Assembly: GCF_016743215.1 (NCBI RefSeq)
Contig: NZ_VRZC01000001.1
Location: 1 to 54,921, forward strand
Reading direction: 5' to 3'
DNA length: 54,921 nt
From: Geminocystis sp. GBBB08
GTDB lineage: Bacteria; Cyanobacteriota; Cyanobacteriia; Cyanobacteriales; Cyanobacteriaceae
Position numbers and translations under genes: made by a program
The notes under the pieces: generated by a model
The model's database searches: none
Seen by the model: the letters and a program-made list of their open reading frames with translations, nothing else
Told to the model about the DNA's origin: nothing
Part shown: piece by piece, positions 1-8,777 of the stretch
How positions within the stretch are numbered: position 1 is the stretch's first letter
Layout of the letters: every line of letters starts with the position of its first letter

Positions 1-26
1 TTAGGGAAAAGGTGATGGCTAAATTT

Positions 27-755
27 TTAAAATTCCAGTGTTTGAGATAACTTACTATTAACAAGGGAAAAACGAACTAAACTTAAAAATATCTTCTGAT
101 AATGACTAAAATCAAGGTGAGTCGATAACTTGAAGGCTTTTTCTAGGGTTGGAGCAAGAATTTGTCAAGAAAGAAGGCGATCGCAGCTATAATCATAGAG
201 TTCTTTGGGGAAGAGTTGAGTAACGGATTGTAACAAATCTTGATAATTTTCTTTGATCAAAGAATCATTGAAAGGGAGATTAGAGGGCGATTCTACTGTT
301 TTTAGCTTAGATTTTGCCTCTTCCCATGATTTTAATAGCCAAGTTAAATTATCTTCAACATAATCAAGTAAAGGTGTATACTTTAAAGGTAACAAAAAAT
401 GTCGGTTTGTTGTGTTATTAACATTCCCCAATTGATTAATGACAAGATTTAACGTATAAAGACATCTAAGGGCATTTTTTACTTCTTCATTTTTTTCTGA
501 AGAATTAAAGGTGGAAAATTTTTCGGCGATCGCCCTTTGTGTAGGAATCAGCTTATCTGACTTAAAATATAATTCCGTTAAAGATACCAATGTTTTTATG
601 TCTGCTTTGACCAATAAAATACAAGTATCTTTTGTTATCTTTGGTTCAATAGTACATTTCTCCTGAAAATCTAATTCATCACTAACACAAAACAATAAAG
701 CACTCACTAATAACTGGGTATAATCTTTTCCCTTACCATAATTAGGTTTTGCCAT
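27..755 (-). pseudogene. Interrupted hypothetical protein (possible winged-helix fold), in-frame TGA
   Basis: The gene reads from an ATG at 755 as 196 residues to a TGA at 165-167. The same frame then stays open for 45 more codons to a TAA at 27-29. Those codons (beginning QILAPTLEKAF) continue the helical, leucine-rich character of the protein, so a 241-residue product cut by one nonsense codon is the simplest reading. I do not recognise the family. Residues 50-130 (LVSLTELYF, PTQRAIAEKF, VKNALRCLYTLNLV, NRHFLLPLKY) look like a helix-helix-wing arrangement seen in small winged-helix domains, which is inference. There is no signal peptide or membrane segment. It is divergent from the DGR target gene starting 370 bases away and could be its partner or simply a decaying neighbour. 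The 196-residue form may still be functional. Confidence 0.5.
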
Positions 756-1124
756 AATCGTTAATTTTATTAATCATAATCCCTAGCATACACCATCTAA
801 AAGTAGCTGTAACCCAAATTATCAAAAACTTTTAGCCATCTAAAAAAAGAGTTGCTGGGGGAAATATTAATTTTCTAAAATCAGATAATAAGTAAAATTA
901 ATTAAAGTTCTGATTCATCAGAACCTCATTCTTGGCATCAGACAACTACTAGCTTACATTCTGATGATTCTAGCACCAGTGATCTTTATTTTTAATTTTG
1001 CCCCGACTTTGAAAAAACCCTGCTTTAAAAGGGGGGAATAGAATAAATAGATAAAGTCTCCCCTTCAAGGGGAGATTTAGAGAGGTTGCCATAAAGTTCA
1101 ATCAATATTTTTAGGAGTTTATTT
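756..1124. other. Divergent intergenic region upstream of the DGR target gene
   Basis: This 369-base gap separates the divergent interrupted gene and the DGR target. I see no coding region. It contains a perfect 7-bp hairpin at 1057-1075 (arms TCTCCCC and GGGGAGA, loop TTCAA), preceded by a purine tract with GGGGGG near 1040. The ribosome binding site AGGAG at 1113-1117 lies 7 bases before the ATG at 1125 and fixes that start. The hairpin sits about 40 bases before the ribosome binding site, so it would lie in the 5' leader if transcription starts upstream. It has no following T-run and is a weak candidate for a terminator. Confidence 0.6.
1057..1075 (+). promoter_or_regulatory. Leader hairpin upstream of the DGR target gene
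   Basis: A perfect inverted repeat with 7-bp arms and a 5-base loop, with no U-tract after it. It could be a leader structure or the end of a small dispersed repeat. No function can be assigned from sequence alone. Confidence 0.3.
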
Positions 1125-3746
1125 ATGAATATCGGAGCTATAGTTACAACAGTCGCCAGAATAAGAGATGCTATTACCGCCGTTACATCCCTAATAAATC
1201 AAAGTCGCAATATTGCCAATCAAGAAAGATCTCATGCTTTAATGTTAAAAGGAGATAGCGATAACCTACAGCTAGGCATGAAACGTACGGAATTTGATGC
1301 CAAAATGGAGATGATGCGTCAAGCTGTAAGAGCTAAAGAACGTCAAGAAGAGAAGGAATTTAGTCTGCAACTTAAGGCTATAGAGACAGAAAATTTATTC
1401 AAACTAGAAGGACAACGCCAAGCATTTCAATCCCTTGAAGCAGAGAAACAACGGGAATTTACCCAGAGTATCGAAAAATTCAAAGCTGAGGTACAAATCG
1501 TCCTCCAAGCTGATAATATCGCCTTTCAACGTTGGAAAACCGAAACCGATCGCCAATTTACCCTCGAATTAAGAGCATTAGATGCGCAAATAATGCGACT
1601 GCGGGATAAACAAAACCGAGAAGATGCCAGACGTGATCGCAATAGCCCTGTTTTTTCTGTAGCCGATGATATACTCAAAACTGTCACTAATAACTCCGAA
1701 ATGCCTCTTACTGTCTTCTTTTCTTCGCCTGTATTACGTTACGATCCGATTCCTAATGCTACCACTAACAGTCAATTTCCCATGATGGAATCTACTGTTT
1801 CGGGTGCTTTAAGAGAAATGTTTAAGCAATATACCTTAAAACAGCGCCCCATTAAATTTATGGCAGGAGAATGGGGTACAAAAAACCGTCGTGCTGAATC
1901 AGCAGTAAACCAAATTTACAGAGATTTATACTCTATTCCGGTCATTGTCTTAGAAACCGAAGTAGAAGAATCATACTTTAACATTAATATCGGGTTTTGG
2001 AATAACGACTTTAACGATGTACGCTTTGAAACCGTAGTGCGTAAGTACCGTTGGCAAGATGCGATCGCCCAAATTTGTCAAGAATTAGCTCAAAAATGGC
2101 AACAGCAAGGGCGACAACTTCAAACAAACTATGACAAAGCCCAATTTAGTCGTCGTAGTCGAGAAACCTTTACTCAATATATGGAGGTATTGCACTGTAT
2201 TCATACGGGCATGGTAGCCGATGAATATTTCTTGATTTATGCACCCCAGCGTCAGTTACCCCTTTTACCTAGTTTACTGCAAGATTTATTTGAGGAAGCC
2301 AATCTCTCTCAACAGGAAAGCGAAGCCTTAGAAAAAGCCGTAATTGACTACTGCAATGCCTTATTTTCCGCTTTAGAAGCCACTGAACCTGCTCTCATGG
2401 TAGAATTGCGTATCGGTTGGGCAAAAATCTTACAGCAACTTCCCTCACAATATGGTTTTGCGGAGCAAGTACAAGCTCTAATGAAAACATGGTTAAAACA
2501 ACGGGGTATTACTAACAGTATTGAGCCTCTAACTGAGATTAGTAAAATGTTGCTCCCAGAAGATACAGATTTTGTCCAATCTCTCAATGGTTTCTTGCAA
2601 GTGTTAGGAGAAACCCGTTATCTCAATATTGCTCAATCTTGTTTTCAGCGCGGAGTTGAACATATACAAGCACAACGTTATGATTATGCTCGTACTGACT
2701 TTGATCGCACTATCTCCCTTAATCCCCATGTAGAGGCTTACCACCAACGGGCTATAGCTCATTACGGATTGGAAAATTACCAAAATGCCATCGCCGATTT
2801 AGACAAAGCCATCGCACTGCAACCCCATCGTGCGGAATTATACGATTTACGGGGGGATGTTTACCACAAATTAGGTAACTATGAATTAGCCTTAGCTAAC
2901 TATAACCAAGCCGTCAGTTTAGGACATTCTAGTAATAAACGGGATAACTTACAACAGCAATGGAATGACACCCTTCGTCATGAACAAGAAGAGCGTAAAC
3001 GCAAGGAAGCAGAAGCCGCTCGTAAACGAAAAGAGGAAGAAGATCGTCGTCGTGCCTTAATTTTACCCTTACCGAATAACCAAACCCTAAAACTTGTCTG
3101 GATACCCAAGGGTACCCTCAAAATGGAAGGAGGACACACCATTAACCTATCCGAGTTTCGTATGGGTAAATATCCCGTCACCCAAGCCCAATATCAAGCC
3201 GTCATGGGTAACAATCCCTCCCATTTCCGAACCTCCCCCAATCACCCCGTTGAGAATGTAAATTGGTTTCAAGCAAACGAATTTTGCAAAAAACTGACTG
3301 AATACCTGAAAAAACAAGGTTTTAACGTCAAAATCGACCTCCCTAGCGAAACCCAATGGGAATATGCCTGTCGTGCTGGAACAACGACCAAATATTGGTT
3401 TGGTAACAACGAAAACGAGCTCAAAAAACACGCTTGGTATAAAAATAATTCAGGAGATACAACCCATAGCGTCAAAGAAGCCGAGGATACTCATACCAAC
3501 CCTTGGGGCTTAGTAGATATGCACGGTAACGTGTGGGAGTGGTGTAAAGATGAATGGACTTCTAATGTTAACCAACTTCCGACAGATAGTAGTACTTATA
3601 AACCTAATAGTAACAATAATCAAATATGTAGTTTGCGTGGTGGTTCTTGGCTCTACGATAGTAACAGTTGTGCTTCTGGCGACCGCTATTACTACAATGC
3701 GCGTGTCGTCCACTACTACTTCGGTTTTCGTATTGTCTGTGTATAG
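1125..3746 (+). CDS. DGR target protein: coiled coil, unknown domain, TPRs, FGE-sulfatase/C-type-lectin-fold domain with variable C-terminus
   Basis: The 873-residue protein has no signal peptide and is probably cytoplasmic. Residues 1-170 are highly charged and predicted as long helix/coiled coil (for example KAKERQEEKEF-like heptads around 80-170). Residues about 175-490 form a globular region I do not recognise (motifs RPIKFMAGEW and FNINIGFWNNDF). Residues about 505-605 carry three TPR-like repeats (YDYARTDFDRTISLNP, YQNAIADLDKAIALQP, YELALANYNQAVSLG). A KRKEEEDRRR-rich linker follows. From about 645 to the end is a formylglycine-generating-enzyme/sulfatase-modifying-factor domain (MGKYPVTQAQY, LPSETQWEYACRAGT, GLVDMHGNVWEWC, LRGGSW, GFRIV). 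This is the C-type-lectin fold used by DGR targets. The last 38 residues match the DGR variable-region pattern, and an avd gene follows 174 bases later. AGGAG lies 7 bases before the start. The fold and DGR role are well supported; the ligand is unknown. Confidence 0.85.
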   Translation: MNIGAIVTTVARIRDAITAVTSLINQSRNIANQERSHALMLKGDSDNLQLGMKRTEFDAKMEMMRQAVRAKERQEEKEFSLQLKAIETENLFKLEGQRQAFQSLEAEKQREFTQSIEKFKAEVQIVLQADNIAFQRWKTETDRQFTLELRALDAQIMRLRDKQNREDARRDRNSPVFSVADDILKTVTNNSEMPLTVFFSSPVLRYDPIPNATTNSQFPMMESTVSGALREMFKQYTLKQRPIKFMAGEWGTKNRRAESAVNQIYRDLYSIPVIVLETEVEESYFNINIGFWNNDFNDVRFETVVRKYRWQDAIAQICQELAQKWQQQGRQLQTNYDKAQFSRRSRETFTQYMEVLHCIHTGMVADEYFLIYAPQRQLPLLPSLLQDLFEEANLSQQESEALEKAVIDYCNALFSALEATEPALMVELRIGWAKILQQLPSQYGFAEQVQALMKTWLKQRGITNSIEPLTEISKMLLPEDTDFVQSLNGFLQVLGETRYLNIAQSCFQRGVEHIQAQRYDYARTDFDRTISLNPHVEAYHQRAIAHYGLENYQNAIADLDKAIALQPHRAELYDLRGDVYHKLGNYELALANYNQAVSLGHSSNKRDNLQQQWNDTLRHEQEERKRKEAEAARKRKEEEDRRRALILPLPNNQTLKLVWIPKGTLKMEGGHTINLSEFRMGKYPVTQAQYQAVMGNNPSHFRTSPNHPVENVNWFQANEFCKKLTEYLKKQGFNVKIDLPSETQWEYACRAGTTTKYWFGNNENELKKHAWYKNNSGDTTHSVKEAEDTHTNPWGLVDMHGNVWEWCKDEWTSNVNQLPTDSSTYKPNSNNNQICSLRGGSWLYDSNSCASGDRYYYNARVVHYYFGFRIVCV
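3630..3746 (+). repeat. DGR variable region (VR) at the 3' end of the target gene
   Basis: The segment encodes SLRGGSW, then L-Y-D-S-N-S, C-A-S-G-D-R, Y-Y-Y-N, A-R, V-V-H-Y-Y-F and GFRIVCV. Invariant blocks (LRGGSW, C-S, R, AR, GFR) alternate with runs of variable residues exactly as in cyanobacterial DGR targets, where the template has AAC/AAT asparagine codons. All 17 codons in the variable runs end in C or T, as expected if only the two adenines of an AAY template codon were mutated; two codons (AAC, AAT) remain asparagine. The cognate template repeat is not in this window, so the adenine-mutation reading is inferred from codon pattern and family knowledge. Confidence 0.8.
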
Positions 3747-3791
3747 TTTTAGGACTCCTTTACCCTTTACCCTTTGCTCTTATTCCCCCTA

Positions 3792-3818
3792 TCTCTTATC
3801 CCCCCTAAAAATAAGAGA
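3792..3818 (+). other. Inverted repeat downstream of the DGR variable region
   Basis: Eight-bp perfect arms TCTCTTAT (3792-3799) and ATAAGAGA (3811-3818) flank an 11-base C-rich loop, 45 bases after the target stop codon. Characterised DGRs such as Bordetella phage BPP-1 use a hairpin/cruciform just 3' of the variable region for efficient retrohoming. This one is farther away and has a longer loop, so it could equally be a transcription terminator or mRNA structure. Confidence 0.4.
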
Positions 3819-3920
3819 GAAGAGTCTTTGAGAGGGAGGAATGAAAAAGAATAAAAGGAGGAAGGGAGATAGAAATTAAGTGTTTGAGAACTATATTTAA
3901 AGCAGGGAAAATCTATATTT

Positions 3921-4235
3921 ATGACAGAACCGCCAATTATTCAAAAAACCTATAATCTAATTAAATGGTATATTCCCATTCTTAATAATTTGCCAAGAAA
4001 TCATAAATTTATGTTAGGCGATCGCCTGATTAATGGATTATATGATCTTTTAGAAAATTTAATTGCCGCTCGTTTTGCATCAGAAAAAGTGACAATTTTA
4101 ACGCAAATTAATTTAAAATTAGATATTATTCGTTATCAAACCAGATTGCTTTATGACTTTGAACTAATTAAAGTCGATCGTTATAATTATGGGAGTCAAT
4201 TATTAAAGGAAATTGGTATAGATTTAGGAGCATGA
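3921..4235 (+). CDS. avd: DGR accessory variability determinant (Avd, four-helix bundle)
   Basis: This 104-residue, largely helical protein begins MTEPPIIQKTYNLIKWYIPI and contains NLPRNHKFMLGDRLINGLYDLLENLIAARF and LDIIRYQTRLLYDFELI motifs typical of the bAvd/four-helix-bundle family. In DGRs, Avd forms a basic homopentamer that binds the retroelement reverse transcriptase and template RNA and is required for mutagenic retrohoming. The gene lies 174 bases after the target's variable region in the same orientation, the usual target-avd order. The expected next elements, template repeat and RT, are missing: 10 bases after the stop a convergent ABC permease gene ends. Family assignment is confident; Avd-like proteins also occur without DGRs, but here the adjacent variable region makes the DGR role likely. 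Confidence 0.88.
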   Translation: MTEPPIIQKTYNLIKWYIPILNNLPRNHKFMLGDRLINGLYDLLENLIAARFASEKVTILTQINLKLDIIRYQTRLLYDFELIKVDRYNYGSQLLKEIGIDLGA

Positions 4236-4245
4236 TAGTATTTAT

Positions 4246-5136
4246 TTAGGCAAAACGACGACTTAATAACGGTTTTATTGACAGTAAAATTACCACATCA
4301 AAAATGAATAATAATGATAAAACGGTGACAAAATTAAAATTTCCCCAAGGGGTATTCATTACAATACTGACAAAATTCCAATGAGGATTTTGATATATAT
4401 AGCGTATCGGCTCAATGGCATAGGTTAAAGGGTTTAAACTAGCTATAATTTGCAACCATTCTGCCATGAATGACAATGGTGCTAAGGCTGTACTCGCAAA
4501 TAAAAGGGGTAAATTAATGACAAAAATAACGGCTAGTAATTCAATATGCCCAGGTAAAGCGAAGGCAAATCCAAGACTTAATCCGGTTACGCCTAATACG
4601 ATCAAAAATACTATTAAAGCGATGGCAATTAATCCTCCAAAACGAGGCAAACCTGCCCCAATAAAGGCACTGGCGGTAATAATAACGGCGGTTTGAATAA
4701 AACTGAGGCTAATAATATAAATAGTAGAAGCGGCAACGATAGAAAAACGAGAGGCTAATGGTGCTACTAATAGTCTATTTAAAAAACCAAATTCTCGATC
4801 AAACATGATAGGTAAACCGGCATTTAATGCCCCCGAAAAAGCAGTAAAAATAATAATTCCAGGGGCTAAAAATTGTCCATAGGTAAGGTTATTTCCGAAT
4901 AAACTGGGTGGGGCTTGGTAAAATAAAGCACCAAATAAAATTAGCCACATAAATGGTTGAATAACTCCGGCTACAAGGCTAGAAGGGCGACGTTTTAGCT
5001 GAATAAATAAACGTGTAGTTAAGGCTAATGTTTCTTGAAAAAAGTCTCTAATAGCATTATTTTTTATTTCTATTTGAGTCTCTGAATTAGGAGCTAAAAT
5101 TTCGGTAAACTGATTTGGTAAAATACTCTGAGTCAT
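4246..5136 (-). CDS. ABC-2 type transporter permease (DrrB-like)
   Basis: The 296-residue integral membrane protein has a short cytoplasmic N-terminus followed by about six hydrophobic segments (around 52-72, 90-112, 133-160, 168-195, 205-225 and 265-285). The central APGIIIFTAFSGALNAG and FDREFGFLNRLLVAPL segments are typical of the ABC-2/DrrB family. It would form the channel of an exporter with the ATPase encoded 77 bases upstream on the same strand. Substrates of this family include lipids, drugs and polysaccharides, and nothing here identifies the one used. The gap to the ATPase gene is filled by an ATTCCTC heptamer array. The start at 5136 gives a full-length family member. It converges with avd. 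Confidence 0.9.
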   Translation of the reverse strand: MTQSILPNQFTEILAPNSETQIEIKNNAIRDFFQETLALTTRLFIQLKRRPSSLVAGVIQPFMWLILFGALFYQAPPSLFGNNLTYGQFLAPGIIIFTAFSGALNAGLPIMFDREFGFLNRLLVAPLASRFSIVAASTIYIISLSFIQTAVIITASAFIGAGLPRFGGLIAIALIVFLIVLGVTGLSLGFAFALPGHIELLAVIFVINLPLLFASTALAPLSFMAEWLQIIASLNPLTYAIEPIRYIYQNPHWNFVSIVMNTPWGNFNFVTVLSLLFIFDVVILLSIKPLLSRRFA

Positions 5137-5186
5137 AATTAATTATAAAATATTTTAAAAATTTATGTAATAAGAAATTTATTTCA

Positions 5187-5214
5187 ATTTAATTCCTCAT
5201 TCCTCATTCCTCAT
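5187..5214. repeat. Short tandem repeat ATTCCTC between ABC transporter genes
   Basis: About three and a half copies of a 7-base unit, ATTCCTC, lie between the ABC ATPase and permease genes. The same family of degenerate heptamers recurs through the window (6310-6340, 17446-17485, 27146-27194, 42931-43002). It resembles the short tandemly repeated repetitive sequences described in cyanobacteria. Confidence 0.7.
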
Positions 5215-6233
5215 TATTTCATGGCTTGTTTTTTCTCTGCTTTCAAATCTCGACGATTAGAGGCTTCAATTTCCGCATCAATTAAATTTTTGCCCGTTGC
5301 GGCTAAATAAACATCGTCTAAACTAGGGCGAGATTGAGTGATACTAAACATAGGCAAATTAATTTCTGTGAGGGTTTGTTCTATTTTACTGATAGGATTA
5401 CTTTTTGGGGTAACAATCAGATTAAGAGAATTTCCTTGAGCTTGATTGATGATAATATTTTCGACAAAGGGGAGTTGTGATAATTTTTCTTGAGCCGTTT
5501 TTGCTTCTTCAAGGCTAGAAAATTCCCTAATTTTTAAAGTAATACGATCGCCGCCTAAATCATCTTTTAAATTTGAAGGGCTACCTTCGGCAATAACTTC
5601 ACCCTGATCAATAATAGCTAATCTATCAGCTAATGCGTCTATTTCTTCTAAATAATGACTGGTTATTAATACTGTTGTACCTGCTTGTTGAAGTTGACGC
5701 AAAAAATCCCAAACTATCATTCGACTTTCGATGTCTAACCCTACCGAAGGCTCATCTAATACTAACACTTGGGGTTGATGAAGTAACCCCGCCGCTAAAT
5801 CAAGACGTTTGCGAATACCTCCTGAATAAGTGCCAGTTTGGCGATCGCAATATTCTTCTAGCCCTAATAGAGTCAATAGTTGTTCAATTCTTTTTTTTGC
5901 CACAAAAGAAGGTAAATGATAAAGAGAGGCTTGTAACTTTAATAACTCTTTCCCCGTCAAAACTTTGTCGATGGCTACCTCTTGTGCCACATAACCTAAT
6001 TTTTGTCTAACTTGTTTGGGTTGAGTAATAGCAGATATACCACCTACAAAAATCTCTCCTGAATCGGGTTGGGCAAGGGTTGTTAAGCATCGAATAGTCG
6101 TTGTCTTTCCAGCACCATTGGGCCCTAATAATCCGAAAATTTCCCCAGTTTTGACAGAAAATGAGATATTTTTAAGAGCTTTTACATCACCGTAACTTTT
6201 TTGTAAATTTTTAATAGTAATTACATCACTCAT
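5214..6233 (-). CDS. ABC transporter ATP-binding protein (DrrA-like)
   Basis: The 339-residue nucleotide-binding subunit energises export through the permease encoded downstream. Walker A is GPNGAGKTTT at about 37-46, the signature is YSGGIRKRLDLA near 137, Walker B is LVLDEPSVGLD near 157, and the switch histidine is in ITSHYLEE near 193. A C-terminal extension of about 110 residues (from DDLGGDRITLKI) is characteristic of the DrrA/DUF4162-containing daunorubicin-resistance type. The start at 6233 gives the expected MSDVITIKNLQKSYG beginning. The two genes form a likely operon reading from 6233 down to 4246. The transported compound is unknown. Confidence 0.93.
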   Translation of the reverse strand: MSDVITIKNLQKSYGDVKALKNISFSVKTGEIFGLLGPNGAGKTTTIRCLTTLAQPDSGEIFVGGISAITQPKQVRQKLGYVAQEVAIDKVLTGKELLKLQASLYHLPSFVAKKRIEQLLTLLGLEEYCDRQTGTYSGGIRKRLDLAAGLLHQPQVLVLDEPSVGLDIESRMIVWDFLRQLQQAGTTVLITSHYLEEIDALADRLAIIDQGEVIAEGSPSNLKDDLGGDRITLKIREFSSLEEAKTAQEKLSQLPFVENIIINQAQGNSLNLIVTPKSNPISKIEQTLTEINLPMFSITQSRPSLDDVYLAATGKNLIDAEIEASNRRDLKAEKKQAMK

Positions 6234-6440
6234 CTTAGTTAAACGTCAGAGATAAATTTAATCTCATGCTCTCATATTCCTGTCAAGATAATCAATAGTA
6301 AATTAGGTGAAGAATGAGGAATGAAGAATGAGGAATGAGAAGATAAAAAGTCACCCTATCACCCCATCATTATTGACTATTTACTATTCTCTATGCCCTC
6401 TCTTTTAACTATTCATTCTTATCTATTTATTAACTAAAAT

Positions 6441-8330
6441 TTACACTGAAACAGTAGTTTTGCGACGACGACGAGTAAATTTATTATCGCTTTCTTCTTC
6501 TTCTTTCTGATTATCAGCTTCAGAAATATTACTGTTACCATTATTATTCCCATTTATTGTTATGGCTTTAGGAGTATTTTCAGGAATTTGTAGCATAAAA
6601 ATAACTAAAGGTTCGCTATCCAATTCTCGTTGAATCAATCGCCCTAAGTTTGTCTCAACATCGATGCGAATACTTGTCCAATTAACTTCATCATGACCAT
6701 TTAAGAGTAAACTACTTTTAAGTCGATCGATAATAGTTTTATCAATAGTACGAATAATCATACGCTCAAGAGTAGTAATTTCAATTTTACAAACAACACC
6801 ACGTAAATTAATTTGGGGTTGAGTTAATAAACGCCCTTGATTATCAACACTAGCGGCAATGGTAATAACTCCATCTTCAGCTAACTGTTGGCGCTCTTCC
6901 ATTACGTTATCATGGACAACTCCAGAGGTATCAACTAATTGAATACCAGAAGGCACTTTATCCCCTTTGCGAATACTATCCGCCGTTAATTCAATGGTGT
7001 CACCATTTTGAATAATGACAATATTTTCCGCAGGAATGCCGACACTTTGCGCCGTTTTTGAGTGTTGTACTAACATTCTATGCTCACCGTGTACAGGTAT
7101 AAAAAACTTAGGTTTAGTTAAGGCTAACATCAATTTTTGATCTTCTTGGCAACCATGTCCAGAAACATGAACACCTGCTTGTTTTCCATAAATTACATTT
7201 GCCCCTTGCATCATCAGGCGATCGATAGTATTGACGACAGGTATAGTATTACCTGGAATCGGATTAGCAGAAAAGATAATTGTATCACCAGCTTTGACTC
7301 TTACCTGACGATGTTCACTGCGAGAAATTCTTGTCATGGCGGCAAATTTTTCTCCCTGAGAACCAGTGCAAAGAATTAAAACCTCATTATCTGGTAAACT
7401 ACCTAATTGGCGTAACGGCACAAATAAATTATCTGGTACTTTAATATATCCTAAGTTACGAGCATGAGCTATTACATTTAACATCGATCGCCCTACAATC
7501 CCTACTTTGCGATTATGCTTTAGTGCCAAATCTAATAAGATATTAACTCGATGCACAGAAGTAGCGAAAGTTGTTACCATTAAACGCCCTTTCGCTTGAG
7601 TAAAAGCACGATCTAATCCAGGATATACTGCTTTTTCAGAGGGAGTAAAACCAGGCACTTCTGAGTTAGTAGAATCACCTAAGAGACATAATATCCCTTC
7701 TTGTCCTAATTCTGCTAAACGGTGTAAATCGAAATACTCATTATCTACAGGAGTATGATCTATTTTATAATCTCCTGTGTGAATTAAAACACCGATGGGG
7801 GTATGAATAGCAAGAGTGAAACTATCAGCGATAGAGTGAGTATTGCGGATAAACTCGACTTTAAAATGCTTCCCAATTTTAACAATTTCTCGGGGAAGTA
7901 CTGTTTTAATAATAGTACGATCTTGTAACCCTGTTTCTTCTAATTTATCTCTTAATAGTGACATAGCAAGACGAGGACCATAAATTATTGGTGTGTCAAT
8001 CTGTTTGAGGTGATAAGGAATACCCCCAACATGATCTTCATGCCCATGAGTTACAATCATCCCTTTAATCTTGTGTTGATTTTCCTTGAGATAAGTCATA
8101 TCAGGTAAAACAACATTAATACCGTGCATTCCATCTGTCGGAAAACCGATACCAGCATCCACAAGGATAATTTCATCTTCATATTCATAGATACAAGTAT
8201 TTTTACCAATTTCGTGTAAGCCACCGAGGGGAATTACTTTTAAAAGAGGCTTATTATTTCTTGCCGGAAGAATAATTGCTGGTTTTTCTGTGGCAGTAGT
8301 TTTTCTTTTTCTAGCTTGAATTTGATACAT
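6441..8330 (-). CDS. rnj: Ribonuclease J
   Basis: The 629-residue metallo-beta-lactamase/beta-CASP ribonuclease works in 5' to 3' exonucleolytic and endonucleolytic mRNA decay and rRNA processing in the cytoplasm. The zinc-binding motif is VTHGHEDHVGG near residue 83, followed by GDYKIDHTPVD, the beta-CASP region (MVTTFATSVHRVNIL) and FIPVHGEHRMLVQH. The C-terminal domain is present. The last 40 or so residues are low-complexity (asparagine/glutamate, then TRRRRKT), a cyanobacterial extension that could bind RNA or partners. It lies downstream of dapA and asd on the same strand, an order often seen in cyanobacteria. The 447-base gap to dapA suggests its own promoter. Confidence 0.96.
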   Translation of the reverse strand: MYQIQARKRKTTATEKPAIILPARNNKPLLKVIPLGGLHEIGKNTCIYEYEDEIILVDAGIGFPTDGMHGINVVLPDMTYLKENQHKIKGMIVTHGHEDHVGGIPYHLKQIDTPIIYGPRLAMSLLRDKLEETGLQDRTIIKTVLPREIVKIGKHFKVEFIRNTHSIADSFTLAIHTPIGVLIHTGDYKIDHTPVDNEYFDLHRLAELGQEGILCLLGDSTNSEVPGFTPSEKAVYPGLDRAFTQAKGRLMVTTFATSVHRVNILLDLALKHNRKVGIVGRSMLNVIAHARNLGYIKVPDNLFVPLRQLGSLPDNEVLILCTGSQGEKFAAMTRISRSEHRQVRVKAGDTIIFSANPIPGNTIPVVNTIDRLMMQGANVIYGKQAGVHVSGHGCQEDQKLMLALTKPKFFIPVHGEHRMLVQHSKTAQSVGIPAENIVIIQNGDTIELTADSIRKGDKVPSGIQLVDTSGVVHDNVMEERQQLAEDGVITIAASVDNQGRLLTQPQINLRGVVCKIEITTLERMIIRTIDKTIIDRLKSSLLLNGHDEVNWTSIRIDVETNLGRLIQRELDSEPLVIFMLQIPENTPKAITINGNNNGNSNISEADNQKEEEESDNKFTRRRRKTTVSV

Positions 8331-8777
8331 AATTTTCTTAATTATTTAACTTTTTTGGATAGATTAATTGTAGGGTGGGCAATAATGCCAATATTTTTGA
8401 CTAATAGTTATTCTTAGGGCGAATATTATTACCATTTCTAACTATTATTTTTTAGAGGTATATTACCAACATTAATGACTTTCAAAAATTATCTTTTTTT
8501 ATTGGTAATTGATAGTTGTTTGAGGGATAAACTAAAAATTATAAACAGGCTTAATAATTGTAAAAATTAATTTTAATAACTAGATAAATATTCAGTAAAA
8601 TCGGGAAAACAATTACTTTAGTTAAATATAAAATTTAGGGGCGGTGCATCGCCTTATTAACATTTATCCATGATTATTAACCTCCTCAAATAAAAACGAT
8701 TTATCATATCTCTTTCATTGACTGAAAAACTTTTTTTAACTGCTTTTAAATAATCTTAATTTCATTAACATGACTAT
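8331..8777. other. Intergenic region between dapA and rnj
   Basis: These 447 very AT-rich bases hold no credible coding region. There is a fragment of the dispersed GTAGGGTGGGCA repeat at about 8370-8381 and a GGGGCGGTGCATCGCC fragment near 8637-8652, which recurs as GGCGATGCACTACCT near 15719 and as TTATGCACCGCCCAC near 21948. It probably contains the rnj promoter and leader, but no clear -35/-10 pair stands out. RNase E-type leader elements could not be recognised. Confidence 0.6.

Noticed and set aside
3747-3920. DGR template repeat between target and avd
   Set aside because: The gap has no similarity to the VR and no AAC/AAT-rich block; only a hairpin and purine-rich DNA are present.
5633-6010. 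Plus-strand ORF inside the ABC ATPase gene
   Set aside because: It lies antisense to a clearly conserved ABC ATPase and has no family resemblance or ribosome binding site.
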